The notes beneath the pieces are model-generated. The model was not told where the DNA came from. It was given only the letters and a program-made list of their open reading frames with translations, and ran no database searches. The translations under genes were made by a program, and so were the position numbers. 64,000 nucleotides of DNA from an uncultured Porphyromonadaceae bacterium (GTDB lineage Bacteria > Bacteroidota > Bacteroidia > Bacteroidales > Muribaculaceae): the NCBI GenBank assembly GCA_937901905.1, contig CALDIF010000074.1, forward strand, positions 5,261 to 69,260, read 5' to 3'. This document shows, piece after piece, positions 54,250 to 63,890 of this stretch (positions are counted from its first letter, which is position 1; every line of letters starts with the position of its first letter).

Positions 54250-57006
54250 TTAGAACTTGAAGCCTACGTTGAGATACATCTTGAAGCCTTGAGCGAAATA
54301 GTACTTGTTGGGGTACTTGCTCGTCGAGAATGTCTTGTAGTCGAAACGACCCTGTTGATAGCCGCCCGTCATGATTTTGGTGTTATTCAAGATGTTGTCG
54401 AAGTTGAGGTTGAAGTTGAGCGAATGACGACGGTTGAGGTAAATCACGTGACCGATCGAGGCTCCCAACACGAACGCGTCGTTGAGTTTCTCTTGAGTGG
54501 TGATTTGACGTTGCAAAGCGATCAACTCCTCCTCGGTATCTGCCATCGACCACAAGTTGTCGATGCTCTCGTGACGCACGGGCGACAGGTCTACGTAAGC
54601 CTTGTTCATGTACGTGGCGCTCAGTTCGAAGAACCACATCTTGGGAGCAGACCAGTTGAGGCTCACCGTGTAAGCCTCTTGAGGAGTGCCACCTACGTAG
54701 AAGTTCTTCAGATAAACCGTTTGGGTGACATCGGGTTGCGACCCGTTCTCGTAGGAACGTGTACCCAACGGACGGTTCTTGTACTGATAGCGAGCGATGT
54801 TGGCGGCTCCGCTCAAGGTGATGCTCGGGGTGAGTTTGAAACTTGCTCCGATTTCAATGCCCTTGTACACCTTGTGTACTCCGGTGAGAGCGTAGTTCAT
54901 GAAAGTACCGGCAAGGTCATCGTAGAATGCGGTGCGCTCGGTTGCATCGCGTTGGTCGGTGATAAACGCGGTCACGACCGCTTTGAAGCGACGCAGACTG
55001 AGGGCGTAACTCAAGTCGGCACTCGCCACTTTCTCGCTGCTGAGGTTGAGAATAACGTCGTCCTTGATGCGCGGTGACACATAGGCATTGTAGGGCAGCG
55101 GAGCATGCGTGCCGTAGTACACGTGAGCCGAGATGCTGTTGCGACCGTCGGGTTTGTAGGTTAAGCCCGCCTTGAAAGCCGCGTTGATAAACTCGTGGTG
55201 TGAACCCTTGCCTAACGAGTTCTCGGGCGCACGACCGTTGCGCATCTTACCGTCGCGTTGGAAGTTGGTGTAACTCGCCTTGAGCGTGTAGTTCAAGTCC
55301 CAGTTGGCAAGATTGATGCTCACCTGCTTCCAAATGTTAAGGTTGACGGTGTTGATGTTGTAGTCGTAGCCGAAACGGTCGCCCTTATAGATCTTGCGAT
55401 TGGGGTTGTCAACATCGTTTTGAGCCATGCCCGGATCATCGGGGAAGTCACGCTCGGCATATTGGTCAACATCGAGCCAATATTGTCCGCCCAGCAGGTC
55501 TTTCATGGTCTTGTAGTAACTTGCCACCGTGTAGCCCGCGCCGATGCCGCCTTGCAGCGTCACCTTGTCGGTCAAGCGGTGATTGAGCGTGCTGTTGAGT
55601 TGCCACACGGCTTGGTTGCTGTGGCGCTTTTCAACGATATAGGTCGAGCCCTTCTCGGTGCCCGTCTTGTCTGCCATGTAACTGTTCAGGTAGTTTGCCT
55701 GATACAACTCGTCCCAGTTGAGTTGTCGCATGTCTTCCTCGTTGCGCCAACGATAGTCGTACATGTCGTAAGTGTCGGGGTCGGTGGCGAAGTAACTGGG
55801 CAAGTAGCGGTAGTAGTCGGGACGCGGGTCACGAGCGTTGTACCAGTTGAGGGCACTCGACGCGTAGAACGACTTGTGGAATGCGATACCGGTGTTGAGC
55901 GAGGTTCCCATCTTGGGGGTCCACACCCAGTTGAGTATGACGGTGGGGTCGAAACTCTCGACAACGCGAGCATTGCGCTTCTTGCCCTCTTGCCAACCCC
56001 AGTTGGGGTTGTACAGGTGACTGCCGGCGAGGTCGTAAGCCTCCTCGAAGGTCGCGCTGTTGCTGGCACGCTTGGTGGGAGCACCGAACGTGGTGAGTGC
56101 CAACGAGTGCTGTGAGTTAAACACCTTTTGCACCGCGAGGAAGTATCCGTAACTGTTATAGAACGAGCCCGGAATGATACCCTCGTTGGCATAGCGACCG
56201 ACTGCGCTGAACGTGATTGCCCAGCCGTTCTTCATCAAGCCGGTGGCATGGGTGAGCATGCCGCGGAAACGATAGTTGCCGTTAGTGTAGGCCAAACCGA
56301 TACGGGTGCCCGGTGCATAGTCTTTAGCAAAGGTGCGAATGTTGTTGGCTCCGCCAATGCCGCCGAAGGCGTAACTCGTCGCTTCGAGACCCATGCCGAC
56401 GGCGCGACTGCGGAACGCCTGGCTCATACCGCCCGTCATCGAGTAGTTGAAGCGACCGCGAATAGCATCGTTAAACGACACGCCATTGATGTAAGTGTTG
56501 GTGTACTCGCTGTTATAACCGCGAATGCGGAAGCGCATCAGCGAGAAGTCGAAACTCGCGCTCTGGTAGAAGGGGTTGTCCGAGGCTCCCGACAGGGTTG
56601 CCACCGACTGTGATTGTCCTTCCTCGTCCTCAAGTTCGCTCTCCGACAACACGACATCACTGAAGGCGACATTGTTCTCGTCGTCACTTGATGTGAATGA
56701 TGTCGGGTCGAGAATAACAGTGCCGATGTTGTCGACAATGCCCGAAAAGATCTCTACCGAGCGGCTCCAATCCTTGTAGCCGTAGCCCAGCACGAGCAAG
56801 ATGTCGCGTCCCGTCTGAGGTGTGATGAGGCGGAAGTCTCCATCGGGGCCGGTCGTGACGGTAGTGCCGTCATTATCCAGCATTACCGTCGCCCCGGCAA
56901 CGGGGAGTCCGCTCTTTGCATCAATCACCACACCCTGCACACCGCTCTGGGCGAACGAGGGCAGCACAGCGAGTAACGCAAGCAGCAAAAACAGTTTTAG
57001 TTTCAT
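54250..57006 (-). CDS. TonB-dependent outer membrane receptor
   Basis: A 918-residue receptor with a signal peptide (MKLKLFLLLALLAVLPSFAQS), an N-terminal carboxypeptidase-regulatory-like domain (GVQGVVIDAKSGLPVAGATVMLDNDG), a plug (FRIRGYNSEYTNTYINGVSFNDA) and a large barrel ending in Phe (KMYLNVGFKF). Its partner is the DUF5689-type lipoprotein downstream, not a SusD. This receptor-lipoprotein pair probably imports an unknown nutrient using the TonB system. It has a good promoter. Confidence 0.9.
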   Translation of the reverse strand: MKLKLFLLLALLAVLPSFAQSGVQGVVIDAKSGLPVAGATVMLDNDGTTVTTGPDGDFRLITPQTGRDILLVLGYGYKDWSRSVEIFSGIVDNIGTVILDPTSFTSSDDENNVAFSDVVLSESELEDEEGQSQSVATLSGASDNPFYQSASFDFSLMRFRIRGYNSEYTNTYINGVSFNDAIRGRFNYSMTGGMSQAFRSRAVGMGLEATSYAFGGIGGANNIRTFAKDYAPGTRIGLAYTNGNYRFRGMLTHATGLMKNGWAITFSAVGRYANEGIIPGSFYNSYGYFLAVQKVFNSQHSLALTTFGAPTKRASNSATFEEAYDLAGSHLYNPNWGWQEGKKRNARVVESFDPTVILNWVWTPKMGTSLNTGIAFHKSFYASSALNWYNARDPRPDYYRYLPSYFATDPDTYDMYDYRWRNEEDMRQLNWDELYQANYLNSYMADKTGTEKGSTYIVEKRHSNQAVWQLNSTLNHRLTDKVTLQGGIGAGYTVASYYKTMKDLLGGQYWLDVDQYAERDFPDDPGMAQNDVDNPNRKIYKGDRFGYDYNINTVNLNIWKQVSINLANWDLNYTLKASYTNFQRDGKMRNGRAPENSLGKGSHHEFINAAFKAGLTYKPDGRNSISAHVYYGTHAPLPYNAYVSPRIKDDVILNLSSEKVASADLSYALSLRRFKAVVTAFITDQRDATERTAFYDDLAGTFMNYALTGVHKVYKGIEIGASFKLTPSITLSGAANIARYQYKNRPLGTRSYENGSQPDVTQTVYLKNFYVGGTPQEAYTVSLNWSAPKMWFFELSATYMNKAYVDLSPVRHESIDNLWSMADTEEELIALQRQITTQEKLNDAFVLGASIGHVIYLNRRHSLNFNLNFDNILNNTKIMTGGYQQGRFDYKTFSTSKYPNKYYFAQGFKMYLNVGFKF

Positions 57007-57110
57007 AAGATCTGTTGTTAATATTACTTATTGGTTAAATTATTTGCTACGTTTCGGTTAAATTAACTAAAAATATACGGTTGTCACGGCTTACTTATAG
57101 TTAAAGTTTT

Positions 57111-57142
57111 CAAAAGTACAACTTTTTTCCAAATTAGGCAAA
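57111..57142 (-). promoter_or_regulatory. Promoter of the receptor-lipoprotein operon
   Basis: On the minus strand TTTG (complement of 57139-57142), 20 nt, then TACTTTTG (complement of 57111-57118). The leader is about 100 nt. Confidence 0.7.
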
Positions 57143-57248
57143 TAAATCGGTGTTCAGGTCAAATTTTATTGTATAGCAGGCGGTGCCGATTGCTGCAATG
57201 ACCTGCAGGACACCGGTGACGCGTACAAATTCTGCAATAGGTTACCGA

Positions 57249-58718
57249 TTATTCGCTACGGTAATTAATGAGGTATACGTGATCGGTGGCGCGAGTTACG
57301 GCGGTGTATAGCCAGCGGTGGTAGTCGAGTGTTGTTGCCGCTTCGGGTGCAATGCCTCCCATGTCGACAAACACGTTGCGCCATTGACCGCCTTGTGCCT
57401 TGTGACAAGTGACAGCATAGCCGTACTTGACTTGTAGCGCGTTAAAATAGGGATGTTCTTTAAGGGCCTTAAAACGGCTTCGCTTGTCTCCGCTCAATTC
57501 GTTCCACACCTCGTTGAACAGTCGTTCCTGTTGCTCGCGAGTTAGTGCCGGTGTGTCGCTCAACAGGCTGTCGACAACAACTTTTACCTCAATTTCAACT
57601 CCGTCATGATCGACAAGTTCGACCTCGGCTGTGAGGAATTGCAGTCCGTAACGATGCTCAATGTCGCCCCTGACACGTCTCACCCTCAAGGCATCTCCAT
57701 TGGCTATGAAATCAAATGAGTCGTACTCCCTAGTCCAGTAGTAATTGTTCTTGACCACCATGAGTAGGTCGCCTGTCGATAGTAACTCCTCGCGGTACAG
57801 TATACTGCCGCGTATGCCACGGTTAAACAGGGTGGCGCGCTTGTTGCTGCGTGTGACAATAACCGTTTGTTCAATGCCGTCGCGGTCATAGCAGTCGCTC
57901 ACCGTTTCGAGTAAAAACTCGCTGCTGACCGCCACACAGTCGTCGCTCGTGGTGACATCGATTTGCGGCATGACGTAGTTGCCACTCTCTATTATCTCTC
58001 GTAACATTGTTGCCGCACGCAAGATACCGCTCTCCAAGGCTTGTCGCGCGACCTGTCGCAGTAGCACGGCATAGAGTGTCGCTCCGTAGCCTTGCAACAC
58101 ATTCTCGTCGAGGGCGGGGCTTTCTTGAACACCCACGGGAGGCAACTGGGCTGTGTCGCCCATGAGTAATAACCGGCAACTGTTATCAATGAGTTCGTTG
58201 CCGTAAACGTAGGTAAATAAATCGTCAAGCAGACGTCCCGTGCCGAAAGGTGACAACTCACCGCCGTTGGCTATCATGGACGCTTCGTCGACGATGAACA
58301 GCGCGCTGCGATAGCGGTTGTCGGCAATGCCGAACGTGTCGCTGCCGTAACTGCTTTGACGGTAAATCGTGCGGTGAATTGTGTAAGCCTTACGCCCGCT
58401 GTGGGCAGCGAGGACATGGGCGGCACGTCCGGTGGGAGCCATGAGTACGGTCGGGATACGTCGCCCGCTTAATGCGCGCACTATCGCTCCCGTCAGTGAT
58501 GTCTTGCCCGTTCCGGCAAAACCGCCCAACAAGAACACACTGCGTGTCGGCGAGAAGCAAAGGAAGTGGCACAGCGCGACGATGAGTAGCATCTGGTCGT
58601 CGTTGGGCTCGTAGGGCAACTCGCCGAGCACGTCAATAGCGAGGGAACGCACACGGTCATCGCTGCTCGACAGTGCCGGCATTGATGCGGCAGTGCGCTT
58701 GAGTGTCTCGCCTGTCAC
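57249..58718 (-). CDS. RecD-like DNA helicase
   Basis: A 489-residue SF1B helicase. Motif I GGFAGTGKTSLTGAIV near residue 66, Walker B FIVDEASMIA, motif III LLMGDTAQLPPVGVQ, motif V VTCHKAQGGQWRNVFVDM and motif VI YTAVTRATDHVYLINYR are all intact. It is shorter than RecD2 and lacks the long N-terminal extension, the form usual in Bacteroidetes (AAA family/ATP-binding-domain helicase). It would unwind DNA 5'-3' in repair. It starts 6 bp after the receptor-like barrel gene, which suggests co-transcription. Confidence 0.9.
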   Translation of the reverse strand: MTGETLKRTAASMPALSSSDDRVRSLAIDVLGELPYEPNDDQMLLIVALCHFLCFSPTRSVFLLGGFAGTGKTSLTGAIVRALSGRRIPTVLMAPTGRAAHVLAAHSGRKAYTIHRTIYRQSSYGSDTFGIADNRYRSALFIVDEASMIANGGELSPFGTGRLLDDLFTYVYGNELIDNSCRLLLMGDTAQLPPVGVQESPALDENVLQGYGATLYAVLLRQVARQALESGILRAATMLREIIESGNYVMPQIDVTTSDDCVAVSSEFLLETVSDCYDRDGIEQTVIVTRSNKRATLFNRGIRGSILYREELLSTGDLLMVVKNNYYWTREYDSFDFIANGDALRVRRVRGDIEHRYGLQFLTAEVELVDHDGVEIEVKVVVDSLLSDTPALTREQQERLFNEVWNELSGDKRSRFKALKEHPYFNALQVKYGYAVTCHKAQGGQWRNVFVDMGGIAPEAATTLDYHRWLYTAVTRATDHVYLINYRSE

Positions 58719-58724
58719 GGTGTG

Positions 58725-60674
58725 TCAGAAGTTGAGGGCTATACCGCCCATCACGGCAAAGCGTTGCGAGCCCATACCGGGCACGAACAAGTCGTAACGC
58801 TTGCCCAACAGATTGTCACCATTGAGCCACACTGCGAGTGTCTTATTGAATTGCCAGCGTGCTCCGGCTCGCAAGTTGATGATGTTGTCAAGCCCCTCGG
58901 CAAAGACCACCGAACCCATTGCTGAGGACTGCAGCGCAGGCAAGAAGTACCCGCGATCGGTGCGCACGTCAAGTCCGAGGTTTACAGTGAGTTTGTTGAC
59001 AGGATGAGCGGCAACGTCTATATTGGCGACGAACCCCGAGCCATACTCGTCAATGGTATAACCGCTATAAAACTTGCCCGAGCGATTTAAAAACGGCGCG
59101 ATAGAAAGGCTTAGCGGGTCAATGTAGCCGTGTCCGCCATCGAAGTCATCGTCTTGGGGTGCATACATCACCTTAACGCTTGCTTCCAGCAGAGAGCGGT
59201 ACTTGTAGTTGAGTTCGGCACCGAAGTACATGCCGGCATAGTCGGCAACGATGTTTTCAATAGCACCGCCATACAAGGCATTGCATACAGACATATCATA
59301 TTCATGATCCACGGTGCATGCGAGCCATGTGCGACCGGCGTTATTGTCGAGTTTGGTCATGCCGTAACCACCGTACAGGCGTGCGCTGAAGCCGGCAAAC
59401 GGACCGATGTTGAAGCCGACACGGGCATCGACCGGTGTAAAATTGGTTGCCAACACGGTATTGGGGTTGTAGTAGCGATAAATATCGTGGAATTCGCTGA
59501 TGCGACCCATTGACCGACCACCCCAAACCGTGGCGAAGAATCCCAATCCGCGACCTAATGCCGCATCAAAGTCCAGTTGAGGCGAGAAACGCACCTTGGG
59601 TGCACCGCGGTAAATCTCGGCATCGTTATTGGTGATGTCAATGTTGACACCGGCACGCAGAGTGACGTTACCGCCGGTGTAACGATATCGAGGAGCAACG
59701 GTGAGCAACCATTTGCCCAACTTGTTGAACTCGGTGTCAATGCCGGTTGCAGTGGTTTTGGCGCGATTGTTGAAGTTGTTGTGCTCGGCGGTGATGTCAA
59801 GAGATACACCGTGAACATCGTTGAAGGTATATGCTGCACCGAGGTTTAACTTGATGTCAACTTCGCGCGCCCCCTTGTCATTGAAGATGCTCAAAGCCTT
59901 GCTGTAACCGGCATATCCGAAGTCGACACAGGCGTGATAGTCAAGCGCATTGGCACTCTGCTCTATAGTGCCGTCCCAACCGGCAGACAACTCGGCTGCG
60001 GTGTAATTTTGCTTGAATGAATTCCAATCATGTGTTGGAATGACCGTTGTTCCTATATCGGCAGGAGTCCGAAGGTTCGACTTCATACCTCCGTAGTAAT
60101 TGAACTGGTCGATGTGGAAACGTGCAGCCGCGTTGAGTCGTCCGAAGCCGAAGTTGTGGTCGAGATCAATGCCGAACAGGTTGTCGTTGAACTTCTGTTT
60201 TGCCTTGTCGCCTATCTCCATTGCGCCGAAGTACTCATTGTCACCCACGCGCACAGTGCGTGTGGGATTGGTTGCCGCCCACGTGCTGTTGTGCTGCAAC
60301 CAGATGCCTAATCGGGTGTTATCGGTGTCAACGAGACGATAGCCTGCCGACCCGGTGAAGTCGGCTGCCGTTCCGCCCCCGAAGACGAAATATCCCCTCG
60401 CGGTGCTGAAGTTGTGTAGCGTGCGGTAACCGTAGGGCATCATGGTGGGAATATCGGCAGGGACATCGCTCAGCACGGTGCGGTCGCTAAAGCCGAGTTT
60501 CAGTGGAGCCGACACCTCGGTTGGTGGAACAACAGTCGGCAGGCGATTTTTTTTCGTCGCTTTTTTCTCCACGATTACAACTTCCTTTTCAAGTTCGATT
60601 TGCTTGGTCAAGTCGGGTTGTTCCGCGCCGGCGATGAGCACGGCAAGCATTGCGAGGCAAGTTGCCTTCATGCG
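58725..60674 (-). CDS. TonB-dependent receptor-like outer membrane protein
   Basis: A 649-residue protein with a signal peptide; MKATCLAMLAVLIAGAEQ at ATG 60674 is the better start, with ATG 60692 an alternative. A basic-acidic segment (LEKEVVIVEKKATKKNRLP) follows, then beta-barrel repeats (GYRTLHNFSTARGYFVFGGGTAADFTGSAGY). It lacks an evident plug and carboxypeptidase-like domain. The C-terminus ends in Phe. In Bacteroidetes this gene commonly follows a large TPR protein, as here (14-32 bp after it). The ligand is unknown. Confidence 0.82.
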   Translation of the reverse strand, partial: RMKATCLAMLAVLIAGAEQPDLTKQIELEKEVVIVEKKATKKNRLPTVVPPTEVSAPLKLGFSDRTVLSDVPADIPTMMPYGYRTLHNFSTARGYFVFGGGTAADFTGSAGYRLVDTDNTRLGIWLQHNSTWAATNPTRTVRVGDNEYFGAMEIGDKAKQKFNDNLFGIDLDHNFGFGRLNAAARFHIDQFNYYGGMKSNLRTPADIGTTVIPTHDWNSFKQNYTAAELSAGWDGTIEQSANALDYHACVDFGYAGYSKALSIFNDKGAREVDIKLNLGAAYTFNDVHGVSLDITAEHNNFNNRAKTTATGIDTEFNKLGKWLLTVAPRYRYTGGNVTLRAGVNIDITNNDAEIYRGAPKVRFSPQLDFDAALGRGLGFFATVWGGRSMGRISEFHDIYRYYNPNTVLATNFTPVDARVGFNIGPFAGFSARLYGGYGMTKLDNNAGRTWLACTVDHEYDMSVCNALYGGAIENIVADYAGMYFGAELNYKYRSLLEASVKVMYAPQDDDFDGGHGYIDPLSLSIAPFLNRSGKFYSGYTIDEYGSGFVANIDVAAHPVNKLTVNLGLDVRTDRGYFLPALQSSAMGSVVFAEGLDNIINLRAGARWQFNKTLAVWLNGDNLLGKRYDLFVPGMGSQRFAVMGGIALNF

Positions 60675-60705
60675 TGATATATTGTTATTCATAAGGCGGT
60701 CAACG

Positions 60706-63063
60706 TTATTTCTTCTTGTTTGACTTCTTGGTCGTGTTCAAGTTGGCGAGTCGCTCGTTGATGGCATTTTTGATGTCTTTCTCGTCTCCCGGATAGTTGG
60801 TTTTCAAACTCTGCAGGTAACTGCGAGCGTCGTCGGTGCGCCCCTGTGCGGTGTAAGCATCGGCGAGCACGATAAATGTTCGTGCCATCCAATAAGCGTG
60901 GGGGGTGCCCTTGTCGATAAGGTCGAGCGCGGCACGTTCGGCACTCTTGGCATCACCGTTGTCAAGGTGCATTTGTGCGAGTTCGTAGGCGGCACGTGCA
61001 CCCTGCTCGGTTTGCACATCGGTGGCGAGTTCTGCAAGTTGCTCGCGTGCAACGGCGGTTTTTCCTAACTGCTTGGAAGCAAGTGCTTGTTGCAAGCGTG
61101 TTTCCTGTTCTTCACCGGCGGTGAGACCGCCGTCGCGCAGCAGTGATGTTGCCGTCTCGCTCACGAGGTTGTACTTGCCGGCAGTTTGAGCGGCTCGCAG
61201 TAAGCCCAGTCGGGCGGCAACGCGGTTATCGTCGCTGCTTGCCATCTCTATCAGCGACCGATAGGCTGCTATCGCTTCATCATGTTTGCCGGCACGACTC
61301 AACAGTGATGCTTGCATCGTCATGGCATCTTCAGCCCATGCCGCCGACGTGTTGCCGTCGAGTGCTGTGGTCAACTCGGTGAGCGCGCCGGTGTCATTGC
61401 CGTCAATGTAGAGTTGTCGACCAATGTAGTAATGTGCCTTGGCGGCATAAGCCCCCTTGGGATATTGTCGCAAGTATTCGCTCATGCGTTGTGTCGAGGG
61501 CTTGGTGGCGATGGCTGCTTTCTCGGCAGCGTCAAAGGTGAGCGTTTCCACCTCAGCAACATCAAGTCGCGGTGCACCGGGCACGCTGCCGAGGAAAGTC
61601 TCGAGTTCTCCCAATTTGCCGCGCTCGGCGTACACCAACTTGAGCGCTTCGGCAGCCTCCTTGGCTTCGTCGCTGGTGGGATAAGCACTGATGACTTGTT
61701 TGTTAGCCTCAATAGCGGCATCGGCTCTATTCATGTTACCCAGCACGATAGCCTTTTGCAGCAGTGCCCTGCGTGCTTGTTCGCTGTTGGGATAGGCACT
61801 CGCAACGGCATCAAATGCCGTTAACGATTGTTCGCCACGTCCCAACGAGGCGAGAGCAATAGCCTTGTCAAGCATTGCCGATGCACCGTACTGTGTGTTC
61901 GGATAGGTCTTCAACAGTTCGTCGAGTTGTTCCACTTGGGCTTCGCGATTGCCGTTGAGACCCTGCATGAGTGCCTGTTGATATAGAGCATAGTCGCTCG
62001 CTGTGCCACGGTCGGCGGTGACGGCGCGGTTGTAACTTTGTTGCGCCGCGTCGAAGTTACGACTATAGTACTGTGTGTCACCGATGCGGTTATAGGCATC
62101 GGCTGTCAACTCGGGCGTTAACGTGCCGGCAGAAATCGCATTCTCAAAAGCCTTGCGAGCCTCAACATATTGGCGTTGCTGGAAGAGGCTGTAGCCGAGG
62201 TTGTATTGTGCCAAACCATAGTTTTGAGTCTTCTTGCTCGCCTTGCGTGTATAGGCTTTTTGATTGGCTGTCGCTTGCTCATAGTCTCCGGTGCGATATT
62301 GAGCCTCGGCGAGCCACAGCAGGCTCTCGCGTTCGGCCTCGGCATCGTGGGTGCCCATGGTGGCGGCTTCCTTGAGGTGGGTGATGGCAAGTTTTTCATT
62401 GCCTCCCGACAACTCTTGCACTCCCAGGTTGTAAAGCACGCGTTGTTTCACTTTCAGCACACGCTCACTCGGACGGGTAATGCGGTTGATGGACTGCAAT
62501 GCGCGTGCATAGTCGCTGCTCGAAGCGTAGGTGTCAACGAGATAACCCTCTACATTCGAGCGATATTGTGAGTGAGGGTAGTCGTTGAGAAATTGCTCGA
62601 ACATATCAATCGAGCGGTCGAAAGTCGTGCGTTCGCCTTGGCTTAACCCAACGGCGTAGTTATAAAATGCAGTCTCACGCACGTCGCTGTCGTGAGTCAT
62701 GTTGGCTGCTTGCTCGAATGCCATCATGGCAGCGTGGGTGTCTCCTTGCTTGAGTCGTGCCTGCCCCAGGTAAAGGAATGCACTTTGTCCCAACGCGTTG
62801 TCGGCGACACTCGCCTCACTCAAGTGTTTTACAGCGCTCGCGTAGTCGGCATCTTGGTAGTCGAGGACACCCATCGTGTAGCGGGCGGTTAGCGTGGGCT
62901 CTTGTTCGGTCGTGTCGAAATATCGTTGCAAGTATTTGCGCGCGAGAGCGTTATTGCCGGTGTGGTAGTACCCCTCGCCAACCATGCGGTTTAGTTCGGC
63001 ATCAAAATAGTCGTTGCGTCCCTCCATCAACAGTCGGTTACCCTCGTTGATGACCGACTGGAA
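60706..63063 (-). CDS. Tetratricopeptide repeat protein (truncated N-terminus)
   Basis: About 785 residues of a long TPR protein, with many 34-residue helix-pair repeats (AFLYLGQARLKQGDTHAAMMAFEQA, AQYNLGYSLFQQRQYVEARKAFENAI, DAYNRIGDTQYYSRNFDAAQQSYNRA) and a basic tail (TTKKSNKKK). Such proteins often form scaffolds in the envelope and are paired with the receptor-like barrel that follows. The signal peptide and first repeats are missing: at about 63061-63080 (YKDGKFQ) the frame passes into unrelated sequence. The repeats themselves read naturally up to that point. Confidence 0.8.
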   Translation of the reverse strand, partial: FQSVINEGNRLLMEGRNDYFDAELNRMVGEGYYHTGNNALARKYLQRYFDTTEQEPTLTARYTMGVLDYQDADYASAVKHLSEASVADNALGQSAFLYLGQARLKQGDTHAAMMAFEQAANMTHDSDVRETAFYNYAVGLSQGERTTFDRSIDMFEQFLNDYPHSQYRSNVEGYLVDTYASSSDYARALQSINRITRPSERVLKVKQRVLYNLGVQELSGGNEKLAITHLKEAATMGTHDAEAERESLLWLAEAQYRTGDYEQATANQKAYTRKASKKTQNYGLAQYNLGYSLFQQRQYVEARKAFENAISAGTLTPELTADAYNRIGDTQYYSRNFDAAQQSYNRAVTADRGTASDYALYQQALMQGLNGNREAQVEQLDELLKTYPNTQYGASAMLDKAIALASLGRGEQSLTAFDAVASAYPNSEQARRALLQKAIVLGNMNRADAAIEANKQVISAYPTSDEAKEAAEALKLVYAERGKLGELETFLGSVPGAPRLDVAEVETLTFDAAEKAAIATKPSTQRMSEYLRQYPKGAYAAKAHYYIGRQLYIDGNDTGALTELTTALDGNTSAAWAEDAMTMQASLLSRAGKHDEAIAAYRSLIEMASSDDNRVAARLGLLRAAQTAGKYNLVSETATSLLRDGGLTAGEEQETRLQQALASKQLGKTAVAREQLAELATDVQTEQGARAAYELAQMHLDNGDAKSAERAALDLIDKGTPHAYWMARTFIVLADAYTAQGRTDDARSYLQSLKTNYPGDEKDIKNAINERLANLNTTKKSNKKK

Positions 63064-63890
63064 TTTGCCGTCCTTATACAGGAGGCTGTATGTAAGAACC
63101 GGGTACGTGAACATATTTGTATCACGAATCTCGGAAACCACTTCCATGAAAATCTTCTGGCTTTCAACCAACTCGTCTATATGGTCGATGGCAAATGTCC
63201 CATCTGGGAACTCCACCCCGCCAAATAAGGATTCCATATACATATGGTCGAAAATCGACACGTTGGTAAAGCTGGATTGGTCAATACGCAGGAACGGCTG
63301 ATTCAGCCGGTAGATGAGCTTCTGGAATTGCTGACGGAGATAGTAGTCCGGGTCTTTCATGTAATATCCGTCTTCTACATCCTTCTTCCAGAAGTACCAA
63401 GACCACACCAGAATGTTTGGCAACCCGACTGCGCCGCTTTGACGGTTAGAGAGGAACGAAACAAACTCAATCACATCATCGAAAAACGTGGTCAAATGCC
63501 GTGGGGCTTCGTTGTTGTATCCGCCAAGGAAGAACAAACCCTCGGTAGCAAGACGGGTCAGGTCGTTTGCCCAACAGTAAGGGAAATAAGATGCCGTTGT
63601 ACTGTCGTTCAGGTAAAAACCCTTGCTGAACTCCTGCTCTAACCACTGTTTGGCAGTCCGCAACCCCCATTGTTTTTTGATGGTCATAAAGATTTTGTTC
63701 AAACCAAAGAGCTTATCCTCGCTCTTACCCTTCTCGGTCATAAAACTGCGGATATCTCGATGGTTTGCATTGGCATTAGGGTCGATGCTGGAATCTGCGA
63801 GCGTCTCTTTGGACACAAAATTGTCGATAAACTCTGAAAAATCAAGCTGACTGGGGTGTACACCGTTTATGTACTCAAAATCTTCCCCGT
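63064..63890 (-). other. Anaerobic ribonucleotide reductase (NrdD)-like segment
   Basis: About 275 residues in frame with the TPR protein match class III (anaerobic) ribonucleoside-triphosphate reductase: SYFPYCWANDLTRLATEGLFFLGGYNNEAPRHLTTFFDDVIEFVSFLSNRQSGAVGLPN, then FQKLIYRLNQPFLRIDQSSFTNVSIF and FGGVEFPDGTFAIDHIDE. The form looks like those carried by phages. The C-terminal half with the glycyl radical site is absent. Codon use differs from the rest of the window. The left edge fuses at YKDGKF to the TPR protein. It is either a chimeric join or a real recombination product, not an intact reductase gene. Confidence 0.7.
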